From positions 1-64,000 of the forward strand of contig NZ_AXVL01000005.1 in NCBI RefSeq assembly GCF_000482505.1: DNA of 64,000 nt. Reading direction: 5' to 3'. A program made the translations under genes and the position numbers. Below the pieces are notes generated by a model. The model saw nothing but the letters and a program-made list of their open reading frames with translations. It was not told the origin of the DNA and searched no databases. Origin of the DNA: Leptotrichia trevisanii DSM 22070 (GTDB lineage: Bacteria; Fusobacteriota; Fusobacteriia; Fusobacteriales; Leptotrichiaceae). This document shows positions 52,695 through 61,400 of this stretch, piece after piece; the first letter of the stretch is position 1; each line of letters starts with the position of its first letter.

Positions 52695-53414
52695 ATGAAA
52701 AGAAGACTATTATTTATTTTATCGGTATTTTTAATTTGCTCACTTTTTGCTTTTGGCGAAAACTTTCCAGATAAATCAAAAAATATAGATGGATTTATTC
52801 CAAAAGGCTGGAAATCAATTCTTTCGGCTAAAGGGGATTTGAATAACGATAAACTTGAAGATACCGTCGTTGTTATTGAAAAAGAAGATAAGGCGAACAT
52901 TGTAAAAAACGAGAATCTTGGCTCTGAATATTTAAACTTGAATCCAAGAATACTTTTGGTTTTATTCAAGCAAAAAAATGGAAGCTATATTTTGGCAAGC
53001 AAGAATGACAAAGATTTTATCAAAAGTGAAGGAGATAAGGAAAATCCAGCTCTTATGGATACTTTAGACAACATCAGCATAAAAAATAATATTTTAAAAA
53101 TTAAATTTAATTATTTTTTGAGTGCAGGAAGCTGGTCAGTAACACAAAATACCTACACTTTTAGATTTCAAAACAAAAAATTCGAACTTATCGGATTTGA
53201 CAGCAATTCATATATGAGAAATTCTGGCAATCAAGAGGAATTTAGCATTAATTTTTCTACTAATAAAGTAAAAATTACTACTGGCGGAAATATGTTTGAT
53301 GAAAAGGCAAATAAACCTAAGGAAGAATGGAAAACTATTAAAGCTAATAAAAAATATGTGTTAGATGAAATGACGAGCGATATAGTCGATGAGATTGCGA
53401 AATATGTTTATTAG
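52695..53414 (+). CDS. secreted protein with EF-hand-like motif
   Basis: The 239-residue protein has signal peptide MKRRLLFILSVFLICSLFAFG (cleavage near 21). A stretch AKGDLNNDKLEDTVVVIEK near residues 50-68 resembles the calcium loop of FG-GAP/integrin-like repeats (D-x-N-x-D-x-x-x-D). The rest is strand-rich. Probably periplasmic or surface-exposed. It follows cobD by 31 bp but has no evident link to B12. Confidence 0.7.
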   Translation: MKRRLLFILSVFLICSLFAFGENFPDKSKNIDGFIPKGWKSILSAKGDLNNDKLEDTVVVIEKEDKANIVKNENLGSEYLNLNPRILLVLFKQKNGSYILASKNDKDFIKSEGDKENPALMDTLDNISIKNNILKIKFNYFLSAGSWSVTQNTYTFRFQNKKFELIGFDSNSYMRNSGNQEEFSINFSTNKVKITTGGNMFDEKANKPKEEWKTIKANKKYVLDEMTSDIVDEIAKYVY

Positions 53415-53589
53415 GATTTTAAATGGGGATTCTTATGATTTATAAGATATTCCCTATTATTTTATATTAAATCCCATTTAAATAACGAATTTATTACAAA
53501 TTTTTCTAATTAAAGGATAAAACTTAATATTTTCAAATGATTAAAACATAATTTTTACTTTTTAAATAGATTTTAGTATAAATTAATCG

Positions 53590-53775
53590 GTCGGAGCATT
53601 TTTCTGTACTGGCAAAACTGTCTGAGCATAGCGAGTTTTTTGTCAGTGCAGAAAAATGTCGTAGACTAGCCATAGGTTATTGCGTAGCAATTCTTGCCAC
53701 AATTTTAATTATTAGGACAAACCTTTTCTGCAAGATAAGGATTTGCGGCAATGAGCAATCCTACGAAAATAAAAA
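53590..53775 (+). repeat. structured intergenic repeat, family 2, copy C
   Basis: Same flanks as the copy at 22559-22690: GGAGC at the left, GTCGTAGACTAGCCATAGG after the hairpin, and TTTGCGGCAATGAGCAATCC at the right. The hairpin is different: a ~22-bp stem (53597-53619 with 53634-53658, two G-U pairs and one bulge). An extra ~65 nt, with a small ATTGC/GCAAT hairpin, lies between the last two conserved blocks. It is part of the 739-bp gap 53415-54154, which has no gene. Confidence 0.65.
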
Positions 53776-53929
53776 AGAAAAAACATAGTAATATGAAAAA
53801 ATACTTATTAATAAAATATCCAAAAAATAATAAAAAATAATTTAGTTGAATGATTATGAGTTAATTATCAAACAACTCTATTATAAAAATTTATTCCTAT
53901 TTTCAAAAGGGGTTTAGTATTATAGTAAA

Positions 53930-54028
53930 ACTGCTTTAAAACTAAACTCAAAAGTTATGACTATTTTACTCAAACCCTAAATTTATATAATTTTTAGTAG
54001 TTTAATTTTAAATAGGTTTGAATATATT
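53930..54028 (+). repeat. dispersed intergenic repeat, family 3, copy 2
   Basis: Matches 50146-50253 over about 100 bp with a few substitutions, including AAAAGTTATGACTATTTTACTC and TAGTAGTTTAATTTTAAATAGG (quoted in parts). Both copies lie in the same orientation on either side of cobD. Confidence 0.75.
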
Positions 54029-54154
54029 TTGTTATAGATTTACTGATTAGAATGTTTGAGTATCTTATTATTAAATTGAATTGACAAAAAATGGGAAAAT
54101 TAATAGAATGTAAGCAGGTAACAATTTACGGAGCAGAAGGAGTATAAAATTTAG

Positions 54155-54547
54155 ATGAATAATTTATTTAATCCAAAAATATTAGCTAAAAAGGCTGAAG
54201 AAGAAATCGATTTAAGTAAACATAATTTTTCTGAAAGAAGAAAGGCACTAAATAAATGGATAAAAAATCTTGAAAATGGTATTCTGGATAAATCGAAAGA
54301 AGAAGAGTTTCAAGGAGAATTTTTATACGATATTTTTACAACTGTCTTGAGGACTGTGAATAAATCGGATGGAAAAAATGAATGGAATTTGGAAAGAGAA
54401 ACTAAAACAAAGTTAGATGGGCAGAAGGCTGATGGAGTTTTGGGATTTTTTGATGCAGATGGAAAAAAAGATGTCAGGGCTGTAATTGAACTGAAAGGTG
54501 CGAAAGTTTCGCTAGATGTAAGGCAGGCGATACAAGAACGCCTGTAG
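54155..54547 (+). pseudogene. N-terminal nuclease part of a frameshifted type IIG restriction-methylation enzyme
   Basis: The 130-residue frame is the front end of an Eco57I-like type IIG enzyme. It carries a PD-(D/E)xK-type nuclease core: Asp93 in KADGVLGFF, then Glu112 and Lys114 in AVIELKGAK. The correct reading continues after LDVRQ as GDTRTPVEQAFNYAPKYG in the next frame, so one base is missing near 54526. There is no homopolymer at the site, so simple slippage is not obvious. Confidence 0.85.
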
Positions 54548-54642
54548 AACAGGCTTTTAATTATGCTCCAAAATACGGAAAAAACTGTCAATGGGTTATA
54601 GTTTCAAACTATAAGGAAATACGGCTTTACAGGTCAAATGAT

Positions 54643-57273
54643 ATGACAGAATATCAGGTATTTTTTCTTGAAAAATTAAAAGATGATTTGGAATTTAAGA
54701 AATTTATTTACATTCTTTCATTTTATGCTTTGGTAGGAACTGAAAAGAAAAAAGCAAAAACAATAGAACTTTCTGAAGAATATCAGAAAAATCAAGCTGA
54801 AATTGAGAAGAAATTTTATAACGAATATAAAGCTATTAGATTACATATTTTTGAAAATATGCGAAAAAATAATCCTGCAGTAAATGAAAATACGATAATT
54901 GAAAAAGTTCAAAAATTATTGGATAGATTCTTGTTTATCTGCTTTTGTGAAGACAAAGGCTTATTGCCAAATAATATTTTTCATAAAACTTTGGAAAAAG
55001 GAAAAAAGATCGAAAATATTTTTGAAATTTTTTCATCATTGTGTAGATGGATAGACATAGGAAATTCAAGAGAAAATATTCCTCGTTTTAATGGTGGATT
55101 ATTCAAAAATGATGATATTTTGGATGGACTTTATGTCGATAATGAAGTTTTTGAAGAAATGAAAAAAATATCTGAATATGATTTTGACTCTGAACTGAAT
55201 GAAAATATCTTGGGGCATATTTTTGAGCAATCTATAAGCGATATAGAGGATTTGAAAAAAGAATTAAATGGGGAAGAATTTGACAAGAAAAAAGGGAAAC
55301 GTAAAAAAGACGGTATTTTTTACACACCAAAATATATAACAAAATACATTGTAGAAAATTCGATAAAAAACTGGCTTGACGACAAACGAAAAGAGCTAGG
55401 CGAAGATAAACTTCCTGAACTGACAGAAAAAGATTTTGAAATAAAATATAGCAGTAAAAAAAGTGATGAAAGAATTTACAGCAAAAATTACAAAAAACAT
55501 ATAGAATTTTGGACAAAATACAGAGAGGCTGTAAAAAATATAAAAATTGTAGATCCAGCTTGCGGAAGCGGAGCATTTTTAATCACAGCCTTTGAATATT
55601 TATTAAATTACAACAATTATTTAAACGATAAAATTTTTGATTTGACAGGAACAAAAGATTTATTTTCCGATACGACAAAGGAAATCTTGCAAAATAATAT
55701 TTTTGGCGTAGATTTGAATAAGGAAAGTGTAGAAATTACGAAATTATCATTGTGGCTAAAAACTGCTGATAAAAATAAAACACTTGCAACACTTGAAAAT
55801 AATATAAAATGTGGAAATTCATTGATTGATGATATTGAGATTGCTGGGGAATTGGCGTTTAATTGGGAGAAGGAGTTTCCGCAAGTGTTTGAAAATGGTG
55901 GATTTGATGTTGTGGTGGGGAATCCGCCGTATGTTTCTACAAAACAAATACCAGTAAATGACAGAAATTATTATTGGGATAAATACAAAGAAATTTTATT
56001 TTCTGAAATGGATTTATATGAAATATTTATATATAAATCAATAAATGAATTCTTGAAAAATAAAGGTTATCTAGGATTTATTACACGTGATTCTTATTTT
56101 ACAAATACAAGTTTTGAATTATTAAGAAAATATTTACTAGAAAAAACTAAAATTATTGAAATAATTGATTTTCCATATAGATTTTATCCATTTAAAGAAG
56201 TTAATACGGAAACAGCTATTCTTATTTTAAATAAAAAAATAGATAAGAATTTTGTAAATTTAAGAGTATCAAATAGAAATGTAAATAATTTATATTTGAA
56301 AGAAAGTTTAAAAAATAATATTCAACTCAGCCAAGAAGAAATATTAATGAAGTATAATAATAAAATAATAGTTAATATAAATTCAATTTTAAACAAATTA
56401 TTAAAAAATAGTTTAAGATTTGGGGATTACCTAGAATTGCATAAGGGATGGATGAGTATTCCTAAAAAAATAAAAATAGGTTTAACAGAAATAGAAAAAG
56501 GGATATTTACTAAAGAAGAAGCAATAAAAAATAATATTATTAATAATTGTTCTGAATACTTGGAGGGTAGAGATATTCATAGATATTTTACTGATAAAGT
56601 AAATAAATATGTTTATATAAAAAATATTGATAAAACAACGAAAGAGTGGCATTTTTCTCCTAAAATAATACTTCAAAGAATAGTTGGTCAAAATAGAAAT
56701 AAAATATTTGCAACAATAGACTTGAATCAAAAAATTATATTTCCGAATGCAAATTTAGTTAATTTGAAAAATAAAAAAGATGATGTAAGATTTTATTTAA
56801 CAATTTTGAATTCTAGATTAATTAGCTATTTTTACAATTTATATTATGGAGAATCAAATACTAATTTAACCAAAATAGCTTTTGAAAATATTCCATTAGT
56901 TAATATAGAAAATATAAATCAACAGTCTTTTATTGAAAAAGCTAATAAAATGTTATCTTTAAATAAAGAATTACAAGAAATTTCACAAAAATTTCAACGA
57001 ATGATTATGAGAGAATTTAGTTTAGAAAAAATTTCTACTAAATTACAAAATTGGTATTTGTTAAATTTTGATAAATTTATAAAAGAGTTATCAAAAGTAA
57101 AAGTGAAATTAAACCTTTCTCAAAAAGCTGATTGGGAGGATTATTTCATTGCAGAAAAATCAAAAGCAGAAACATTAAATAATGAAATTACAAAAACGGA
57201 TAAAGAGATTGATGGGATGGTTTATGAACTGTATGGGTTGAGTGAGGAGGAGGTTAAGGTTGTTGAAAGCTAA
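54643..57273 (+). CDS. Eco57I-type DNA methyltransferase and specificity part of a type IIG enzyme
   Basis: The 876-residue frame holds the adenine methyltransferase: motif I VDPACGSGAFL (about residues 303-313), motif IV NPPY at 427-430, and HIFEQSISDIEDLKKE before the domain. A TaqI-like target-recognition region lies near 560-760, with a helical C-terminus. The intact enzyme would be about 1,040 residues including the nuclease part encoded at 54155-54547. The frame is open from about 54530; the ATG at 54643 has a weak ribosome binding site. If translated alone it would methylate without cutting. Confidence 0.85.
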   Translation: MTEYQVFFLEKLKDDLEFKKFIYILSFYALVGTEKKKAKTIELSEEYQKNQAEIEKKFYNEYKAIRLHIFENMRKNNPAVNENTIIEKVQKLLDRFLFICFCEDKGLLPNNIFHKTLEKGKKIENIFEIFSSLCRWIDIGNSRENIPRFNGGLFKNDDILDGLYVDNEVFEEMKKISEYDFDSELNENILGHIFEQSISDIEDLKKELNGEEFDKKKGKRKKDGIFYTPKYITKYIVENSIKNWLDDKRKELGEDKLPELTEKDFEIKYSSKKSDERIYSKNYKKHIEFWTKYREAVKNIKIVDPACGSGAFLITAFEYLLNYNNYLNDKIFDLTGTKDLFSDTTKEILQNNIFGVDLNKESVEITKLSLWLKTADKNKTLATLENNIKCGNSLIDDIEIAGELAFNWEKEFPQVFENGGFDVVVGNPPYVSTKQIPVNDRNYYWDKYKEILFSEMDLYEIFIYKSINEFLKNKGYLGFITRDSYFTNTSFELLRKYLLEKTKIIEIIDFPYRFYPFKEVNTETAILILNKKIDKNFVNLRVSNRNVNNLYLKESLKNNIQLSQEEILMKYNNKIIVNINSILNKLLKNSLRFGDYLELHKGWMSIPKKIKIGLTEIEKGIFTKEEAIKNNIINNCSEYLEGRDIHRYFTDKVNKYVYIKNIDKTTKEWHFSPKIILQRIVGQNRNKIFATIDLNQKIIFPNANLVNLKNKKDDVRFYLTILNSRLISYFYNLYYGESNTNLTKIAFENIPLVNIENINQQSFIEKANKMLSLNKELQEISQKFQRMIMREFSLEKISTKLQNWYLLNFDKFIKELSKVKVKLNLSQKADWEDYFIAEKSKAETLNNEITKTDKEIDGMVYELYGLSEEEVKVVES

Positions 57274-58309
57274 AAAAGAAGAAAATCGAGTTACAAGAAC
57301 TATAAATCAATTACATTTTGAAGACTTAGATCCAATAAGATTTGAAGAATTAATATTAGCAATGGCATATAAATGGAGAAGATGGGAATCAATAAATCAT
57401 TTTGGAAAGTTAGGAAGTGATGATGGAATTGATATAGAAGCAACTGAAAATTTATATGATAGAGAAAGAATGTATATATTTCAATGTAAAAGATACCTAA
57501 AAATTTCACAGTCACAATTAAAAAAAATAGTAGATGAGTTTTTATCAAAAAATAATTTATTACCAGATGTGTATGTTTTAGTAGTAAGTTGCTCAATAAG
57601 TAAAAAAAATATTGAATTTATGAGAACTTATCTATCTAGCAAAGGAATAGAAAAATTAATTGTTTGGGATAAATCAATTTTAGAAACAATGTTATATACA
57701 GATTATCAAAATTTATTATTTGCATATTTTGGAATTAATTTAATAAAAGAACATAATAATAAAATAAAAACAATTAGACAAAATATAGCATTGAAAAAAA
57801 AGATGCACTTAGATTTTTTGAATAATAATAGTATAGGTAATTATAGTGTAACAGAACATCTAAAAAAGCCATTTTTAAAATTTGGATTTACTAAAATGAT
57901 TATACATTCAATTTATGATAAAAATTATCCTTATGAAAATACGTTGTTAAATAATGATTATACAGGATATTTCAGAGTAGATATATATGATTTTTATTTT
58001 AATGGTTTAATAGTAACAGATGGATTTGTTGGAGTAAAATTAACACAGTTAGAAAATGGTAAAAAAATTAATCATAATATGAAAGCACTGAGACTTGGAT
58101 ATATACCTTTTGAAAATATCATAGAGTACGATATGGAAGGAGATGAATTTTATAGTAATCCTCATTTATATTGTGAATTTATAAATGTGTGCGATCCATT
58201 TGAAAAGATAGGCTACGCAGTTTTAGTATCAGATGATGAATACCAGATATTTGATGAAAGTGAAATATTAAAAATAGAAGAAATTAAATTTGAGAAAAAA
58301 GGGAAATAA
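57260..58309 (+). CDS. Mrr-like PD-(D/E)xK restriction endonuclease family protein
   Basis: The ~349-residue protein has an N-terminal Mrr_cat-type fold: FEELILAMAYKWRR, then GSDDGIDIEA (catalytic Asp) and MYIFQCKRYLK (Q-x-K motif), about 20 residues apart, followed by QLKKIVDEFLSK. The C-terminal ~180 residues are unrecognised. The start is not sure: the frame opens with GTG at 57242, but TTG at 57260 sits 7 nt after GAGGAGG. It overlaps the methyltransferase gene and the following abiH, so all three are translationally coupled. Confidence 0.75.
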   Translation: MLKAKKEENRVTRTINQLHFEDLDPIRFEELILAMAYKWRRWESINHFGKLGSDDGIDIEATENLYDRERMYIFQCKRYLKISQSQLKKIVDEFLSKNNLLPDVYVLVVSCSISKKNIEFMRTYLSSKGIEKLIVWDKSILETMLYTDYQNLLFAYFGINLIKEHNNKIKTIRQNIALKKKMHLDFLNNNSIGNYSVTEHLKKPFLKFGFTKMIIHSIYDKNYPYENTLLNNDYTGYFRVDIYDFYFNGLIVTDGFVGVKLTQLENGKKINHNMKALRLGYIPFENIIEYDMEGDEFYSNPHLYCEFINVCDPFEKIGYAVLVSDDEYQIFDESEILKIEEIKFEKKGK

Positions 58310-59475
58310 TGATGGAAGAATTATATATTTTAGGAAATGGATTTGATTTATATTTAGGATTAAAAACAAGATATTCGGATTATTTTAAAAATAGAAAAAT
58401 TAGTGAAGAATTTTTTGAAAAAATAAAATTAATTTTCAAAAATTCAATAGGAAGTTATAATTATGATGCAAGAGGTAAAGTTTATGCTGTATTTGATTAT
58501 GATGAAACTCTATTAAATATGCAAATAATCCAACTGTATAAAGATATAGAAAAAAATTTATTTTATTTATATTTAATATTCTTAAAAAAATGTGATTTGA
58601 ATTGGAATGAGGTTGAAAGTAACATACTTCCTTTTATAAGAGATACATCTAAAATTTTTAAACTTAAAATGGAAACAATATTAGGAAATATAGAAAAAAA
58701 TGAAATGTATAAATATTTATTAATAGCTAAAGTTATTATTAAAGATAGAAAAAATTTAAGTTTTTTAGATTTTATGATGGAACAATTAAATTTATTTGAA
58801 AAAGATTTTGGGAATTATATAGGAAGTTTAGAAATAAAAGAAGAAAATAAAAATAGACTAATAAATATTTTTAGAACGACTTGTCGAAAAAAAATTATAA
58901 ATTTTAATTATAGTATATTTTTACAAGATTTAATAGATAGATACAAAGATATAGCTTTTTCAGAAATAGAAATTGCTAGGAGAATAAAGTCGATAGAAAG
59001 TATAGTAAATATACATGGTGATTTTAAAAATCCAATTTTTGGAATAGATAGCCATAATTCAGAAGAACAATTTCAAAATTTTACTAAAACATCAAGAATT
59101 TTAAATAATGATACAGTAGGAAATTTTGAATTACCAAAGCCTGAAAAATTAGGAACAATTAATTTTTTTGGACATTCTTTGTCAGAAGCAGATTATTCAT
59201 ATTTTCAAAGTTTATTTGATTATTACGATATTTATTCTTCAAATATAAAATTAAACTTTATGTATTCTGAATACGATAAAAATGATTTAACGAGAGCAAA
59301 AAGAGAAACACATAATAATGTTGTAAAATTAATGAACAATTATGGAGAAAAATTAGAAAATAAAGATAAAGGAAAAAATTTATTACATAAATTATTAATT
59401 GAGAATAGAATTAAATTGATAAATGTTGATAAAGAAAATAAAATTATTGATAATTCAAATTATAGTTTTAATTAA
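58309..59475 (+). CDS. AbiH-family abortive infection protein
   Basis: The 388-residue protein matches the AbiH pattern: LYILGNGFDLYLGLKTRYSDYF (residues about 5-26; split after GNGFDLY), a central IINFNYSIFL and NIHGDFKNPIFGID, and the C-terminal INFFGHSLSEADYSYF. AbiH in Lactococcus blocks certain phages; the mechanism is not established. The ATG overlaps the preceding stop (TAATG), and a second ATG follows directly. Confidence 0.88.
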   Translation: MMEELYILGNGFDLYLGLKTRYSDYFKNRKISEEFFEKIKLIFKNSIGSYNYDARGKVYAVFDYDETLLNMQIIQLYKDIEKNLFYLYLIFLKKCDLNWNEVESNILPFIRDTSKIFKLKMETILGNIEKNEMYKYLLIAKVIIKDRKNLSFLDFMMEQLNLFEKDFGNYIGSLEIKEENKNRLINIFRTTCRKKIINFNYSIFLQDLIDRYKDIAFSEIEIARRIKSIESIVNIHGDFKNPIFGIDSHNSEEQFQNFTKTSRILNNDTVGNFELPKPEKLGTINFFGHSLSEADYSYFQSLFDYYDIYSSNIKLNFMYSEYDKNDLTRAKRETHNNVVKLMNNYGEKLENKDKGKNLLHKLLIENRIKLINVDKENKIIDNSNYSFN

Positions 59476-59512
59476 AATTTATAAAAATATAAATAGAAAG
59501 GAGTGACCACAA

Positions 59513-60775
59513 ATGAAAATAAAAAATCTTCACATAGAAGAATATAACGGACTTGAAAATTTAGATTTGAATTTTGAGTCAGAAGGAAAAGTTTTAGATT
59601 TGATAGTTCTGGCTGGGATTAATGGGAGTGGGAAAACTAGAGTTTTGGAAAGTATTCGTTATTGGTTTGAAATGTTTAGAAGTAAAGCTGTTAATGTGGA
59701 ATTATTTTATGAAGAGAATGAAATAGAAGTCTTGGAAAGTCTTATGGATAGTGAAGGATTGACAGAAGTTGAAAAAGAAGCACAAAAAGATATTGAATTT
59801 ACAGATTGCTTGAGAAATATAAAATTTTATAACTATGATTACAGACACAATAAAACAGAAAATCGAAATTATAATTCAAAAATAATAAGCAGAAGTTTTG
59901 AAAAATTAAAAATATTTCCCAAAATAATTTATGTTCCAATTGAAATTAATTTTGAAGAAATTAAGAAAGCTCAAACAAATTTGAAAAAAGAATATAGTTT
60001 TATTAATATCGTAGATTCATACGAAATTAAGGATATTCCGTCCTATATTGCAACTCGGATTTCTAAAGTTGCGAATGAAGAGGAAGATTTGACAATGGGA
60101 CAAGTCAGAAAAAAAGTTTTTGAGGAAATTAATGGGATTTTTGAAATTTTGGAGTTGGATGTGAAACTTTCAGAAATATCGAAAGATGAGAATAGTATGC
60201 CGATTTTTACAGATTCTAGTGGAAAAAAATTTGGGATAAATGAACTTTCTTCTGGAGAAAAGCAGTTGTTTTTACGGACTTTGGCGATAAAAATGCTAGA
60301 GCCTGAAAATTCGATAATTATGATTGATGAACCAGAACTTTCATTACATCCAAAATGGCAACAGAAAATTGTCGATGTTTATAAAAAAATTGGTAAAAAT
60401 AACCAGATAATTTTGGCAACACATTCTCCGCATATTTTAGGAAGTGTGGAAAAAGAGAATATAATTTTATTAATAAAAAATCGAGATGGAAATATAGAGA
60501 CTAGACTTGGGAAAGAACTTGGTAATTCGTATGGACAGACTATGGAAAGAATTCTGGAAGATATAATGGGTCTTGAGACAGATAGAAATCCTAGTGTGTA
60601 CGAACTGCTTAATCAAGTAAAAGAAATGGTTAAAAATGATAATTATGAAAGTTTTGAATTTGAAAGAAAATACAGTAAAATAAAAGATATTCTAGGAGAA
60701 GATGATAGAGATTTATTTTTAGTGGATATGGATTTGCAAGTGAAGAAGGGGAGAAAAAATGCTGAAAGTAAATAA
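59513..60775 (+). CDS. Septu-type defence ATPase (PtuA-like)
   Basis: The 420-residue protein is an AAA/ABC-type ATPase: Walker A LAGINGSGKT (about residues 33-42), signature SSGEKQLFLR (about 246-255), Walker B IIMIDEPELSLHP (about 268-280) and H loop LATHSPH (301-307). In Septu systems this ATPase works with an HNH nuclease to stop phages. Its gene overlaps the HNH gene by 17 bp. The AGGAG ribosome binding site is good. Confidence 0.86.
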   Translation: MKIKNLHIEEYNGLENLDLNFESEGKVLDLIVLAGINGSGKTRVLESIRYWFEMFRSKAVNVELFYEENEIEVLESLMDSEGLTEVEKEAQKDIEFTDCLRNIKFYNYDYRHNKTENRNYNSKIISRSFEKLKIFPKIIYVPIEINFEEIKKAQTNLKKEYSFINIVDSYEIKDIPSYIATRISKVANEEEDLTMGQVRKKVFEEINGIFEILELDVKLSEISKDENSMPIFTDSSGKKFGINELSSGEKQLFLRTLAIKMLEPENSIIMIDEPELSLHPKWQQKIVDVYKKIGKNNQIILATHSPHILGSVEKENIILLIKNRDGNIETRLGKELGNSYGQTMERILEDIMGLETDRNPSVYELLNQVKEMVKNDNYESFEFERKYSKIKDILGEDDRDLFLVDMDLQVKKGRKNAESK

Positions 60776-61376
60776 AAATGATGAGCCAAAATTTTTTGCG
60801 GAATTTAAAAAGAAAAGTAATCGGAAAAGCTGGAAAGATTTTGATTTTGAAATAAAGAGCAAACTAAAAGAGTATATGCTTGAAAATGAGCAGAAAATAG
60901 ATGGAAATTATTTTTGTCCTTATTGTGAAAGACAGATTTCTGTTGAGAAAAGTCAAATTGAGCATATAAAACCTAAAGATAAATTTCCAAAGTTGTTTCA
61001 TAATTACAGTAATTTTTTGACTGGTTGTCTTGAAAATCAAACTTGTGGTTCAACAAAAGGGAACAAATGGGATGATAAATTTGTGAATCCAGTTGAATAT
61101 AATCCTAGAGATTATTTTGAATATAGTATTAGTACAGGCGAAATAATTCCAAAATATGAAAATGGAATAGAGTATGAAATGGCAATGAAAACAATAGAAA
61201 TTTTAAATTTGAATCAAAAAAAATTATGTGAAAGCAGAAAAAGTTTTATTTATCAAAATTCTTCAAGAAAAGAAGGGAAAATAGTAATTAATATTGAAAA
61301 TTTAAAATATATAACAAAATTTCCTACGCTAAAAGAATTTCTTTTAAAAAATTTAAAATCTGCAACTGAAAAATAA
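60759..61376 (+). CDS. Septu-type HNH endonuclease (PtuB-like)
   Basis: The 205-residue protein has the zinc-supported HNH motif of the TIGR02646/PtuB group: FCPYCERQI (Cys53, Cys56), IEHIKPKDKFP (His69), SNFLTGCLENQTCGSTKGNKWD and FVNPVEYNP. PtuB cleaves nucleic acid under control of PtuA. Together with the upstream ATPase it forms a complete two-gene Septu-like system. The C-terminal third is less conserved. Confidence 0.86.
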   Translation: MLKVNKNDEPKFFAEFKKKSNRKSWKDFDFEIKSKLKEYMLENEQKIDGNYFCPYCERQISVEKSQIEHIKPKDKFPKLFHNYSNFLTGCLENQTCGSTKGNKWDDKFVNPVEYNPRDYFEYSISTGEIIPKYENGIEYEMAMKTIEILNLNQKKLCESRKSFIYQNSSRKEGKIVINIENLKYITKFPTLKEFLLKNLKSATEK

Positions 61377-61400
61377 ATAAAAAATTGGAGAGAGAAAAAA

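Noticed and set aside
57242-57259. GTG start for the Mrr-like gene
   Set aside because: The first codons coincide with a purine-rich GAGGAGG that looks like the ribosome binding site for the TTG at 57260; not settled without data.
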